From a virus: 30,135 bases of DNA. The stretch covers positions 1-30,135 of the IMG/VR virus record IMGVR_UViG_3300042350_003018; one strand, given 5' to 3'. The stretch's first letter is position 1; every line of letters begins with the position of its first letter. Shown one piece after another: positions 1 to 5,438 of the stretch. The notes beneath the pieces were generated by a model. It was not told where the DNA came from and searched no databases. It was given only the letters and a program-made list of their open reading frames with translations. The position numbers and the translations under genes were made by a program.

Positions 1-67
1 GGTTCCAACCAAATCTAACGCCTTCTTCAATTGCCATCTCCAATACTGGACGGAATTTGGGTTTCAT
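1..67 (-). CDS. Partial small hypothetical protein (3' end outside window)
   Basis: Only the first 22 codons are visible; the protein begins MKPKFRPVLEMAIEEGVRFG and runs off the low-coordinate edge. The ATG at 67-65 overlaps the TGA of the preceding gene (66-64) in an ATGA junction, which supports the start by translational coupling. The start resembles short conserved cyanophage proteins of unknown role, judged from memory of the family style. No function can be assigned. Confidence 0.65.
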   Translation of the reverse strand, partial: MKPKFRPVLEMAIEEGVRFGWN

Positions 68-279
68 TCAATCACCTCCCAGTGTGCGTCAGATTTGTCA
101 CCGAAACGATTAGTACCACTACGAGTACTAACCCAGAAAAAGTATTTGCGATTTTCTGATGCTAAGAACAACTCACCACCAGTATCTTGCTCTACAATAC
201 AGATGGGGTTATTGTCCATAATGTTAGCTAGACGGTTCTTCGCCTTGCTGCTTTTGGGTTTGACTGTTACCTTTCTCAT
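64..279 (-). CDS. Small hypothetical protein, basic N-terminus
   Basis: A 71-residue protein starting MRKVTVKPKSSKAKNRLA. The first 18 residues are rich in Lys and Arg, which would suit nucleic-acid contact. The rest is a short beta-rich looking part with aromatic residues (RKYFFWVSTRSG) ending HWEVIE. The start at 279 gives a 56-bp overlap with the upstream gene. An internal Met at 219 (MDNNPICIVEQDTGG) would start just after the upstream stop and give 51 residues; I prefer 279 because the basic N-terminus looks like genuine protein. It is in the unit started by the promoter at 525-584. Function unknown. Confidence 0.6.
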   Translation of the reverse strand: MRKVTVKPKSSKAKNRLANIMDNNPICIVEQDTGGELFLASENRKYFFWVSTRSGTNRFGDKSDAHWEVIE

Positions 280-499
280 TTTTGATCTCAAGTTTGAGTT
301 TGCGGATACCAGTAATAAAGTAAGCAAAGTCTCGTGTCTCTGTGATACGTTTAGTTTCACCACAGACATCACACTTTGCTTCATACACAGATGAACAACC
401 TACAGAATACACGCCATATTTCTGACCACAATCAAAGCATGTATTGTATGCTGTCTCAAGTTTCTTCAGCAGTGCTCGTTTTTCTCGGATAGTAGTCAT
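224..499 (-). CDS. Zinc-ribbon-like small protein
   Basis: A 91-residue protein with two CxxC knuckles, CFDCG at about residues 21-25 and CDVCG at about 43-47, spaced about 22 residues apart as in a zinc ribbon. The N-terminus (MTTIREKRALLKKLE) is probably helical and the C-terminus is a polar Lys/Gln/Glu tail. Small zinc ribbons often contact nucleic acid or proteins, but no specific role can be read here. It is the first gene after the composite promoter at 525-584 (expected transcript start about 15-20 bp before its ATG). That promoter lies inside the upstream gene, with which this gene overlaps by 44 bp. Confidence 0.8.
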   Translation of the reverse strand: MTTIREKRALLKKLETAYNTCFDCGQKYGVYSVGCSSVYEAKCDVCGETKRITETRDFAYFITGIRKLKLEIKNEKGNSQTQKQQGEEPSS

Positions 500-650
500 C
501 AGGGAACTTTTTGTCTATGAGGTAATCATACAGCAACTGAGCGAACCCGTAGTGGGGTCGTATGCCAGTTTCTAAACTGCCACTCGTTGCCACCGTCCAC
601 ATGATGTCTAGGTGATTCTTATCAGGTATCGGTTTCGGGTTCTCCATCAT
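456..650 (-). CDS. Conserved-looking small hypothetical protein
   Basis: A 64-residue protein, MMENPKPIPDKNHLDIMWTV at the start, with an aromatic/acidic C-terminal part containing HYGFAQLLYDYLIDKKFPDD. The second Met (647) may be the real start. It overlaps the upstream 117-residue gene by 29 bp and the downstream zinc-ribbon gene by 44 bp. Its codons 23-30 also carry the palindromic promoter element described at 525-584, and the -10 box of that promoter falls in its LLYDY codons. It resembles a recurrent cyanophage hypothetical family; role unknown. Confidence 0.75.
   Translation of the reverse strand: MMENPKPIPDKNHLDIMWTVATSGSLETGIRPHYGFAQLLYDYLIDKKFPDDYYPRKTSTAEET
525..584 (-). promoter_or_regulatory. 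Composite accessory promoter, copy G
   Basis: The palindromic element lies at 561-584 (minus strand AGTGGCAGTT, TAGA, AACTGGCATA), followed after exactly 30 bp by a -10 box TATGAT at 530-525. There is no good -35 hexamer at the usual distance (CTACGG with a 16-bp spacer). The downstream bases GATTACC match the start region of the promoter at 6321-6379. It would drive the zinc-ribbon gene at 499 and the two genes after it. It lies wholly inside the 456-650 gene. Called from similarity to six other copies. Confidence 0.55.
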
Positions 651-975
651 GGCGCAAATCCTCCATTAGTTCATCAATTGAATAAGTTTCTACTTTACCT
701 AGCTCAATATCTTCTACCATCTGCAGTAGATATTCTAGGAATTCTTTTGGGTAAACATCATCCTCGTTGAGTGATGCCCAGAACCATTCTATACACTCTG
801 TTTCTGGATCTTCTACTGTTCTAGGTAGAGCATAGTGATCATAGTTGAATGTCATTAAGTCAGCCCATATGCGAAATGTCATTCGCATACTCTGCCATCC
901 TGTCATCCAGCAATGACCAATCCAATATTCCCACCAGTTCAGAGTAGTTTTTGTTTTTGCTGTACTGTACGCCAT
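622..975 (-). CDS. Hypothetical protein, acidic C-terminus
   Basis: A 117-residue protein. The N-terminal half is aromatic (LNWWEYWIGHCWMTGWQSMR) and the C-terminal half is strongly acidic and probably helical (EFLEYLLQMVEDIELGKVE). The Trp-rich segment at residues 13-40 could be a membrane-associated helix but carries polar residues, so I do not call it transmembrane. Its ATG at 975 shares a base with the stop of the upstream gene (TGATG junction), which fixes the start. Function not recognised. Confidence 0.75.
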   Translation of the reverse strand: MAYSTAKTKTTLNWWEYWIGHCWMTGWQSMRMTFRIWADLMTFNYDHYALPRTVEDPETECIEWFWASLNEDDVYPKEFLEYLLQMVEDIELGKVETYSIDELMEDLRHDGEPETDT

Positions 976-1274
976 TATCGTGATGTCCCAGGTAGACTAC
1001 TCATCTTCCATGTATAAGAGAAAAGGTCTATGTCAAATCCAAATTTATACACCCAGAACATGAAACTCAGCACACCACTACTACCAGATGTGATCTGCAT
1101 GTATGGCCAACTAGGATAATCAGACCAGGAGAATGACCACTGTAGGAATGATCGTCTCTTGATAGGTACAGGGAAGTGCTTATTGAAATTCAATAGTTGG
1201 AAATACCACGTATCACCAAAGTCTTCTGAGTATGTGTATCTAAACAGATCTAGTTTTGCGCTTGAATAGTTCAT
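975..1274 (-). CDS. Aromatic-rich hypothetical protein
   Basis: A 99-residue protein unusually rich in Trp, Tyr and Phe (for example SFLQWSFSWSDYPSWPYMQ at about residues 42-60 and FMFWVYKFGFDIDLFSYTW at 71-89). A run of this kind may be a membrane-associated or membrane-inserting segment, but charged residues interrupt it. It overlaps the upstream 135-residue gene by 35 bp and is coupled by TGATG to the downstream gene. No family recognised. Confidence 0.7.
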   Translation of the reverse strand: MNYSSAKLDLFRYTYSEDFGDTWYFQLLNFNKHFPVPIKRRSFLQWSFSWSDYPSWPYMQITSGSSGVLSFMFWVYKFGFDIDLFSYTWKMSSLPGTSR

Positions 1275-1647
1275 AGTCCATTACTTTGCCATATTTGAAG
1301 TGTATTATAGCACGGGGCCAGTCTTCCCACTCACCACCCCATGTTGATGTATAGACTTCAACATATTTGGTGATCATGCATGGTTGATATCTACCATGAG
1401 CACCAGTTGGTATCCATTCGTAGTTCAAGAAACCACGTTCGGGATCATACCTAGGATCATCCTGTTTGATAGTCTCAAATATATGAGTACCGACGTAAGT
1501 TGGATACCACAATTGACCAGCAGGATCTAACCAATATGCTGTCATGGTGCCACCAATACCATCCTCAATATCTTTGGTTTGACACTCTACATTTGTGAGT
1601 TCTGGTCCTAGATCATAGGATGATCTAAAGTAATCGAACATGCCCAT
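1240..1647 (-). CDS. Conserved phage hypothetical protein (MGMFDY type)
   Basis: A 135-residue protein starting MGMFDYFRSSYDLGPELTNV, with FQTKD-like ECQTKDIEDGIGG at about 22-34 and a later block IIHFKYGKVMDYELFKRKT. The MGMFDY start followed by a QTKD segment is typical of a small family of unknown function that recurs in phages and bacteria (family knowledge from memory). The fold is probably beta-rich, with the DPAGQLWYP and HFKYG strands. Gap to the upstream gene is only 5 bp. Role unknown. Confidence 0.8.
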   Translation of the reverse strand: MGMFDYFRSSYDLGPELTNVECQTKDIEDGIGGTMTAYWLDPAGQLWYPTYVGTHIFETIKQDDPRYDPERGFLNYEWIPTGAHGRYQPCMITKYVEVYTSTWGGEWEDWPRAIIHFKYGKVMDYELFKRKTRSV

Positions 1648-1652
1648 GATAA

Positions 1653-1925
1653 TTATTCAAATGGTTTGGTTCTACTTACACGCATATCCTGTTGCTGGGG
1701 CGTGTCATATGGCGTGACGCAAGCAACAGAAATTTCCATCGCTTTAGATGCTTTTGCCATCTCACGATACCCAAGTCCAACATACAATTGTCCACCACAT
1801 ACAGCGGCTGCCATAATGCCCCAGAACACATAGTACCAATTCGACTTCACTTGCCCAATTGGTTGACGGAAGGGGCGCTCACGGATGGTCTGTCCCCTGT
1901 CGGGGCTCTCATACACAGTTTTCAT
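1653..1925 (-). CDS. Small single-span membrane protein
   Basis: A 90-residue protein with a polar basic N-terminus (MKTVYESPDRGQTIRERPFR), one likely membrane helix at about residues 29-54 (NWYYVFWGIMAAAVCGGQLY and on), and a polar tail ending TKPFE. The positive residues precede the helix, suggesting an N-in orientation. It overlaps the upstream AbrB-like gene by 17 bp. Function unknown; it would sit in the host membrane during infection. Confidence 0.78.
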   Translation of the reverse strand: MKTVYESPDRGQTIRERPFRQPIGQVKSNWYYVFWGIMAAAVCGGQLYVGLGYREMAKASKAMEISVACVTPYDTPQQQDMRVSRTKPFE

Positions 1926-2124
1926 CGTCTTCTACCTTACGTAGTACAATTTGGTCATCTTCGACAATCCATTCCAACAAGTCATCCTCTTGCCAACCAA
2001 GTTCATCGAGGAAGTCTGCTGGAATAGGCATGAACAAGTCACCATTGTCATCCTCATCGAGTATAACAGTATAGTCTGTATTCTGGATTGTATCGAGTGA
2101 TGTATTTTCGGGCATGGTCTTCAC
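1909..2124 (-). CDS. AbrB/MazE-like small DNA-binding protein (putative)
   Basis: A 71-residue acidic protein. Residues about 17-65 have the pattern of a swapped-hairpin AbrB domain: a beta strand (DYTVILDED), a turn DNGDLFMPIPADFLDELGW with the characteristic 'P-I-P..F/L..LGW' core, then DDLLEWIVEDDQIVLRKV. In bacteria this fold makes dimeric regulators and antitoxins. Here it is unusually acidic for a DNA binder, so it might bind protein or mimic DNA. No toxin partner is visible next to it. An alternative Met at 2115 removes three residues. It overlaps the upstream ORF by about 70 bp. Confidence 0.65.
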   Translation of the reverse strand: MKTMPENTSLDTIQNTDYTVILDEDDNGDLFMPIPADFLDELGWQEDDLLEWIVEDDQIVLRKVEDDENCV

Positions 2125-2491
2125 ATTGGAAATAGCAGGTTTTCTTTTCGCTTGTATCTTCTAGACGATATGGGAACATATCGACATATGGAAAGAGTGC
2201 TAGATCAGAAGAATATACGAGCTCCTGTGACTTCGTATTCTTCGTCTTTCGTGTCGATTTGACTGGTGTTTTCGCTACCTTGCTCGCCTTCTGTGGCGAC
2301 TTCTTGGCGCTGGTTGATGGCGTTTTCGATGATGTCTTCGATGGAGACTTCTTCGTTGTCAGGGTCGTCAGATTCTGCGATAACTTTTTCGCAGTGCGAG
2401 CGGACACACTCGATGAAGTCTTCTTCTGTCCAGTCGTTAAGGATGCTTTCTTTGGGGTCTTCTTTGTCCCAGTCGATCGTGAAGGTGCCAT
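2054..2491 (-). CDS. Lys/Ser/Thr-rich protein overlapping the acidic gene
   Basis: A 145-residue ORF in two parts. Residues 1-90 are very rich in Lys, Ser and Thr, like a histone-H1 tail (for example KKTPKKASLTTGQKKTSSSV). Residues about 95-145 look like a compact domain (DMFPYRLEDTSEKKTCYFQC, then EDHARKYITRYNPEYRLYCY). The C-terminal part lies beyond the stop of the overlapping gene, so it needs a start of its own, and the only in-frame ATG is at 2491. That ATG overlaps the TGA of the 39-residue gene (TGATG). The basic part overlaps the acidic gene 2205-2519 for 287 bp in another frame, and runs of Glu codons tend to read as Lys when shifted, so the basic tail may be a by-product. Confidence 0.5.
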   Translation of the reverse strand: MAPSRSTGTKKTPKKASLTTGQKKTSSSVSARTAKKLSQNLTTLTTKKSPSKTSSKTPSTSAKKSPQKASKVAKTPVKSTRKTKNTKSQELVYSSDLALFPYVDMFPYRLEDTSEKKTCYFQCEDHARKYITRYNPEYRLYCYTR

Positions 2492-2519
2492 CAGTGTTTT
2501 CGATTACGGAGATTGTCAT
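2205..2519 (-). CDS. Acidic small protein
   Basis: A 104-residue protein beginning MTISVIENTDGTFTIDWDKE, then DWTEEDFIECVRSHCEKVI, and a low-complexity acidic tail. The start at 2519 is chosen because residues upstream of it do not look coding in this frame and because the N-terminus fits a recurring cyanophage small-protein type (an MTISV-type start followed by a strand-turn-strand and an acidic helix). It is nested between the 39-residue membrane peptide gene and the Lys-rich ORF, overlapping both. The strong negative charge might mimic DNA or bind a basic partner; this is inference only. Confidence 0.7.
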   Translation of the reverse strand: MTISVIENTDGTFTIDWDKEDPKESILNDWTEEDFIECVRSHCEKVIAESDDPDNEEVSIEDIIENAINQRQEVATEGEQGSENTSQIDTKDEEYEVTGARIFF

Positions 2520-2610
2520 GTTCAATAGTGTCGAGGTGGTTGAACACAGGTGAGTATAATGCAAATAGTGCCCAACCCACAGCTGCTGAAATAATTAGAA
2601 ACTCAAGCAT
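2491..2610 (-). CDS. 39-residue membrane peptide
   Basis: A tiny gene. The protein starts MLEFLIISAAVGWALFALYS, a clear hydrophobic helix at residues 2-20, followed by a polar tail (PVFNHLDTIEHDNLRNRKH). The ATG at 2610 overlaps the end of the upstream gene (its TGA is at 2605-2603), and the TGA at 2493-2491 overlaps the ATG of the Lys-rich ORF. Both junctions support it as a translated unit. It probably inserts in the host inner membrane. Role unknown. Confidence 0.65.
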   Translation of the reverse strand: MLEFLIISAAVGWALFALYSPVFNHLDTIEHDNLRNRKH

Positions 2611-2929
2611 TAATAGTTTCTACTTCTACTAGTGCTTCTTTGATCGCTGTTTTCAGATCACGATGAGGAATGAACACCTCATCAATTTCATCTTTGTATT
2701 CTGGTTTTTCATCCTTGAAGGCATCAGATGTCTGATAAATCAGAGATCGTGTGATATCATTCAGAACTTCAAAGCACGATCCAGGGAGATTAGAGTAGTT
2801 ACCATTCCCCTTGCCATACAGTTCTTCCCTCACCTTATCCAACATAAACTTGTATGTGGTAAGATTATCTTCAAAGATATTGTAATACAGTGTTTCGTCT
2901 TCGGGTGTCTTGAATTTAGGAAAGTTCAT
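2603..2929 (-). CDS. Hypothetical helical protein
   Basis: A 108-residue protein, MNFPKFKTPEDETLYYNIFE at the start, mostly charged and probably alpha-helical, ending KTAIKEALVEVETINA. No catalytic motif or membrane segment is visible. It overlaps the upstream 56-residue gene by 14 bp and is coupled to the downstream membrane peptide gene. Part of the long unit that begins at the 4407-4465 promoter. Not recognised. Confidence 0.75.
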   Translation of the reverse strand: MNFPKFKTPEDETLYYNIFEDNLTTYKFMLDKVREELYGKGNGNYSNLPGSCFEVLNDITRSLIYQTSDAFKDEKPEYKDEIDEVFIPHRDLKTAIKEALVEVETINA

Positions 2930-3086
2930 TTTCGTCAGGGTTCTTGGGATTTGCGAATGTACCGAAGTTGTAAGTGTAGTACAGGAAGTTGTTGATGCTA
3001 CGCTCGATGCCTAGACTTTCTTTGACTGCTAACCAGCTCTCATATTCTAGTTGTATGTCTGGTCCCAATTCAAGCGTCACTTCCAT
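2916..3086 (-). CDS. 56-residue hypothetical protein
   Basis: A short gene starting MEVTLELGPDIQLEYESWLA, then VKESLGIERSINNFLYYTYN and a polar tail ending DENELS. It overlaps the upstream 51-residue gene (stop at 3070) by 17 bp and the downstream 108-residue gene by 14 bp. Continuous tiling with short overlaps between neighbours is the main support. No function can be read from the sequence. Confidence 0.65.
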   Translation of the reverse strand: MEVTLELGPDIQLEYESWLAVKESLGIERSINNFLYYTYNFGTFANPKNPDENELS

Positions 3087-3225
3087 CTGCTTCCCTCTTT
3101 TGTCTGATGTTGTGTAGGATGCTCTCAGCTAGAGCGAAATTGTCGTTGTTGTATGCTGTAATATAATCCAGTATGAGAGACCTGAGATCAGGATCTAATG
3201 GATTGATAGAGTTGTCCGAGTTCAT
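3070..3225 (-). CDS. 51-residue hypothetical protein
   Basis: A short gene starting MNSDNSINPLDPDLRSLILD, followed by YITAYNNDNFALAESILHNI, a probable pair of helices, and a basic/acidic tail. It fills the space between the 74-residue gene (38-bp overlap) and the 56-residue gene (17-bp overlap). Alternating leucines suggest a small helical bundle or a protein-binding helix. Function unknown. Confidence 0.62.
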   Translation of the reverse strand: MNSDNSINPLDPDLRSLILDYITAYNNDNFALAESILHNIRQKREADGSDA

Positions 3226-3412
3226 CAGCGTCATAGAATAACGTAACTTCGTTATCTAGTTGTTCAGGATCCAACCATTCAAAGAACTCGTCAGCAAATG
3301 CCAACGCATCATCAACCCGATCTTCAGTAATCAGTTGCTTAAAGCGAACACATGCCCACTCGTAGATGTCATCACGATACTGGGAAATCCGCAGGCAGTC
3401 TTCGTTGTTCAT
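3188..3412 (-). CDS. 74-residue acidic hypothetical protein
   Basis: Starts MNNEDCLRISQYRDDIYEWA and continues with acidic helices (VDDALAFADEFFEWLDPEQL). Its ATG lies in an ATGA junction with the upstream gene (stop at 3409), so the start is well supported. No motif seen. It is in a run of three genes coupled by 4-bp overlaps (3938 to 3188), which suggests equal expression and possibly joint work, but nothing more specific. Confidence 0.75.
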   Translation of the reverse strand: MNNEDCLRISQYRDDIYEWACVRFKQLITEDRVDDALAFADEFFEWLDPEQLDNEVTLFYDADELGQLYQSIRS

Positions 3413-3663
3413 TTTTTGAAAAGAGTAAGTTTGTTCTGGAGGTGATCGTAAGACTTGAATTCTACATCATGAGGGAGCGACCTGGCAAGGGCGGCGGCGA
3501 ACTCATTAGGAAATTTACTGAATACACGCCAGTACTTGGCGGTTTCCTCATAGGTCAGATCTTGACGAGGAACCACACTGATACTATACTCACCCATCGT
3601 ATAGCGATTGGGGAATGGTTCTACCAGCGTCTGGATGTATTCAACCAGTGGATTGTATTTCAT
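3409..3663 (-). CDS. 84-residue hypothetical protein
   Basis: Starts MKYNPLVEYIQTLVEPFPNR, then a strand GEYSISVVPRQD and a helical part ending NKLTLFKK. It is joined to both neighbours by ATGA overlaps (3660-3663 and 3409-3412). No membrane helix, signal peptide or catalytic motif is visible. Not recognised. Confidence 0.75.
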   Translation of the reverse strand: MKYNPLVEYIQTLVEPFPNRYTMGEYSISVVPRQDLTYEETAKYWRVFSKFPNEFAAALARSLPHDVEFKSYDHLQNKLTLFKK

Positions 3664-3938
3664 TTGATAAAGACCTCCAGGTGCTCTTCAGATAGTTTAG
3701 CGATCTCTTGAAGGTGATAGGCAATGTGAGCTACATACTCACGCTCTTCATCTTCAAGATTGTCCCACGCAATATCATATGATCCTTCCCAATCAATAGT
3801 GCCATCTTCGAGCACAGGAGCACCATAAATGGCATCTTTGGGATGATCGATAGCGTAGGCGTTGTCGTTGGTAACGATGTAATGCATGGCAGAAACGAAC
3901 TCTGTAGGTAATTTAGCAGGACTGAGAGCGGATGTCAA
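3660..3938 (-). CDS. 92-residue acidic hypothetical protein
   Basis: Starts MTSALSPAKLPTEFVSAMHY, has a middle part rich in Asp/Glu and Trp (DGTIDWEGSYDIAWDNLED), and ends in an acidic helix (IAKLSEEHLEVFIK). Gap to the upstream 147-residue gene is 3 bp, and it is coupled by ATGA to the downstream gene. Function unknown. Confidence 0.75.
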   Translation of the reverse strand: MTSALSPAKLPTEFVSAMHYIVTNDNAYAIDHPKDAIYGAPVLEDGTIDWEGSYDIAWDNLEDEEREYVAHIAYHLQEIAKLSEEHLEVFIK

Positions 3939-3941
3939 GCA

Positions 3942-4385
3942 TCAGCGAGCGTAGAGATAACCGCCAGACCAGTCAGCATTCTCCAGCAACCACTCACGAT
4001 CAGCAATCAAGCGCAGATCGTAGCGCACACCTTTAGCAGGTGCCTTCCAGGAAGCGGATTTATACACTTCACCAGTCTTTTTGTCCACGAAAGCATGGAC
4101 AGAGCGGGAGCTACCACCATCAATCATGATGATCTTGTGGTATTTTTTACCGCTCTCGATCACATAATTGATGGGCGAAGTGCCTTGCTTCAGTTTCTCG
4201 ATGCAGGCAGTGTGATACTCAACATTCTCACCCTGCTCAACATAACGCTTGTGTCCACGAATAGCACAATCGTGGTAGTTTTGAACCAGAGCATCACAGA
4301 GCATGTAGCAGTGCTTCAGAACGTTGATCTGAAGAGTGTTGCGGGCAGTCTGCTCAGAAACGAACTGGGCGAAGGTGGTGGTCAT
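3942..4385 (-). CDS. Conserved cyanophage hypothetical protein (147 aa)
   Basis: Starts MTTTFAQFVSEQTARNTLQI. The C-terminal part holds a beta-rich module with SVHAFVDKKTGEVYKSASWK then APAKGVRYDLR, a pattern I associate with a common cyanophage hypothetical family. I chose 4385 and not the longer ORF start at 4481: it follows the -10 box at 4412-4407 at a sensible distance, and the extra upstream codons overlap the end of the 43-residue gene. First gene of a long unit of about 15 small genes. Function unknown. Confidence 0.82.
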   Translation of the reverse strand: MTTTFAQFVSEQTARNTLQINVLKHCYMLCDALVQNYHDCAIRGHKRYVEQGENVEYHTACIEKLKQGTSPINYVIESGKKYHKIIMIDGGSSRSVHAFVDKKTGEVYKSASWKAPAKGVRYDLRLIADREWLLENADWSGGYLYAR

Positions 4386-4406
4386 GTGTCTCTCGCTGAT
4401 GTAATC

Positions 4407-4465
4407 AGTATAGGGCAGATCAGAGCAGTTCCAATGCCTCCTGTGACAGCTCTTCAACTGGCACA
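4407..4465 (-). promoter_or_regulatory. Composite accessory promoter, copy F
   Basis: This copy has the most complete palindrome: minus strand TGTGCCAGTT, GAAG, AGCTGTCACA at 4465-4442. After 29 bp comes the -10 box TATACT (4412-4407). A -35-like TTGGAA lies at 4434-4429 with a 16-bp spacer. Around the start region the plus strand reads CTGAT-GTA-ATCAG, a short inverted repeat. It drives the gene at 4385. The palindrome lies in the coding sequence of the 43-residue gene, encoding VPVEEL. Confidence 0.7.
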
Positions 4466-4551
4466 TCGCTGTCCCAGTCATGCTCAGAAAGGTCTAGATC
4501 ATATGCATCGATCTGATCCAGGATGTAACGGTCAAGCAAAACTTCTTCCAT
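4420..4551 (-). CDS. 43-residue acidic peptide
   Basis: Starts MEEVLLDRYILDQIDAYDLD and ends with SQEALELL; strongly acidic and leucine-rich, so probably helical. It begins 3 bp after the stop of the RlpA-like gene and ends inside the -35/-10 region of the promoter for the next unit. Codons 30-36 contain the palindromic promoter element. Support comes from the open frame, position and composition; there is no family match. Confidence 0.6.
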   Translation of the reverse strand: MEEVLLDRYILDQIDAYDLDLSEHDWDSDVPVEELSQEALELL

Positions 4552-4553
4552 AA

Positions 4554-4859
4554 TTAACCAATAACTCGATAACAAACGGTAGCGTTACCCTTACGGGCAG
4601 ATTGAATGTGAGAGAAAGCAGAGTAAGATAAATCTAAATCTGCGTGAGAATATGGCCCACGGTCGTTGATACGAACAATGACCTGCTTGCCATTATCTTG
4701 GTTGGTCACCCTGATTTTACTACCCATAGGTAGATAAGGATGAGCTGCAGTCCAACGATAAGCATCAAACCGTTCACCATTAGCGGTTTTTTGTCCATGG
4801 AAACCATCTCCTACTCCATAAAATGTGGCAATACCACACATCAAACCAGCAATAATCAT
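4554..4859 (-). CDS. RlpA-like double-psi beta-barrel protein, putative lytic transglycosylase
   Basis: A 101-residue protein that is almost only the RlpA barrel: GIATFYG (9-15), KTANGERFDAYRWTAAHPYL (24-43), GSKIRVTNQDNGKQVIVRIN (46-65), then DRGPY and DLDLSYSAF. RlpA enzymes cleave peptidoglycan strands lacking stem peptides. Glu29, Asp32 and His40 keep the spacing (3, then 8) of the catalytic Glu/Asp/His of Pseudomonas RlpA, so it may be active. The N-terminus is a short hydrophobic stretch (MIIAGLMCG), too short for a classical signal peptide, and a stop lies just upstream in frame, so no longer start exists. It is coupled by ATGA to a 51-residue gene with a signal peptide. Possible roles are lysis help or envelope remodelling. 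Confidence 0.85.
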   Translation of the reverse strand: MIIAGLMCGIATFYGVGDGFHGQKTANGERFDAYRWTAAHPYLPMGSKIRVTNQDNGKQVIVRINDRGPYSHADLDLSYSAFSHIQSARKGNATVCYRVIG

Positions 4860-5011
4860 TTGGTCTTAGCAAAAATACAATCAGGGTGTCCTTTGGGTAG
4901 TTCAGCACAAGCTTTATCGTATGCTTCAAACATGTTCTGATCTCTCTTAGCGAGAGCAACATTATACATCAGAATGCTGATAGCAATAAGAAAGATGTAA
5001 GAGATTTTCAT
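4856..5011 (-). CDS. 51-residue secreted protein
   Basis: Starts MKISYIFLIAISILMYNVAL with a Lys, a hydrophobic core and a probable signal peptidase site after ALA (residue 21). The mature part of about 30 residues (KRDQNMFEAYDKACAELPKG and on) has two cysteines (35 and 45) that could form a disulfide in the periplasm. It is joined by ATGA overlaps to both the 68-residue gene and the RlpA-like gene. The pairing suggests a shared envelope role, which is inference. Confidence 0.75.
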   Translation of the reverse strand: MKISYIFLIAISILMYNVALAKRDQNMFEAYDKACAELPKGHPDCIFAKTK

Positions 5012-5214
5012 TTGATGTGACCTTCAGCAATCTGGTTGACAACGTTACGGGCAGACTTCATGAATTGAAAGGGAGTATAAAGTCCCATGTCTACACCATC
5101 AAGAACATCAGAACCATTGTAAGTGTTGACAATCAACAGGCAAGCATCATAGAGAGCAGCAAGGTGCTCTTCTTTAGATTGAAATTGCATGGCGTTGTAA
5201 GAAGGAAGTGTCAT
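5008..5214 (-). CDS. 68-residue hypothetical protein
   Basis: Starts MTLPSYNAMQFQSKEEHLAA, then LYDACLLIVNTYNGSDV and a helix ending NQIAEGHIK. Appears soluble and helical. ATGA junction with the downstream secreted-protein gene; 14-bp gap to the upstream 40-residue gene. Not recognised. Confidence 0.75.
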   Translation of the reverse strand: MTLPSYNAMQFQSKEEHLAALYDACLLIVNTYNGSDVLDGVDMGLYTPFQFMKSARNVVNQIAEGHIK

Positions 5215-5228
5215 GATCAGTTAGTAAG

Positions 5229-5351
5229 TCAGGAGTTCCAATAAACATCATACTCTTCTTCAGACATGGCAAATACTTTCGCCATCTCTTCACGGTCTTC
5301 GTCAGAGATATCGAAGATCTCGCCAGGCATGTCTTGGATTTCATCCCACAT
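5229..5351 (-). CDS. 40-residue acidic peptide
   Basis: Starts MWDEIQDMPGEIFDISDEDR and ends EEYDVYWNS; very acidic. It is the first gene after the promoter at 5380-5438, with a leader of roughly 20 bases. Position right behind a strong promoter supports it as a real gene. It could act as a small inhibitor or DNA mimic, but nothing in the sequence proves this. Confidence 0.65.
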   Translation of the reverse strand: MWDEIQDMPGEIFDISDEDREEMAKVFAMSEEEYDVYWNS

Positions 5352-5379
5352 GGGGTGGTGCTCCGTTGATTACCTTGTA

Positions 5380-5438
5380 ATTATAGGGTCAATCCAGCTC
5401 GCTCAAGGCGCTCTGTAGACAGTTCCACAACTGGCACT
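5380..5438 (-). promoter_or_regulatory. Composite accessory promoter, copy E
   Basis: The element at 5438-5414 reads AGTGCCAGTT, GTGG, AACTGTCTACA on the minus strand (one inserted base in the right half). After 28 bp comes a perfect -10 box TATAAT (5385-5380); TTGAGC (5406-5401) is a possible -35 with a short 15-bp spacer. The palindrome GATTAC-CTT-GTAATT (5368-5382) covers the -10 and probable start site. It drives the gene at 5351. Confidence 0.7.

Noticed and set aside
4442-4465. CRP-type binding site (TGTGA-N6-TCACA) as explanation for the promoter palindrome
   Set aside because: The TGTG and CACA arms are present, but the spacing is far longer than N6 and the inner CAGTT/AACTG arms are part of the repeat, so the CRP consensus does not fit. 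NtcA (GTA-N8-TAC) does not fit either.
4780-4962. 60-codon minus-strand frame between the RlpA-like and 68-residue genes
   Set aside because: It overlaps the C-terminal part of the 51-residue secreted protein gene and the RlpA start in another frame; those two genes have coupled starts and domain evidence.
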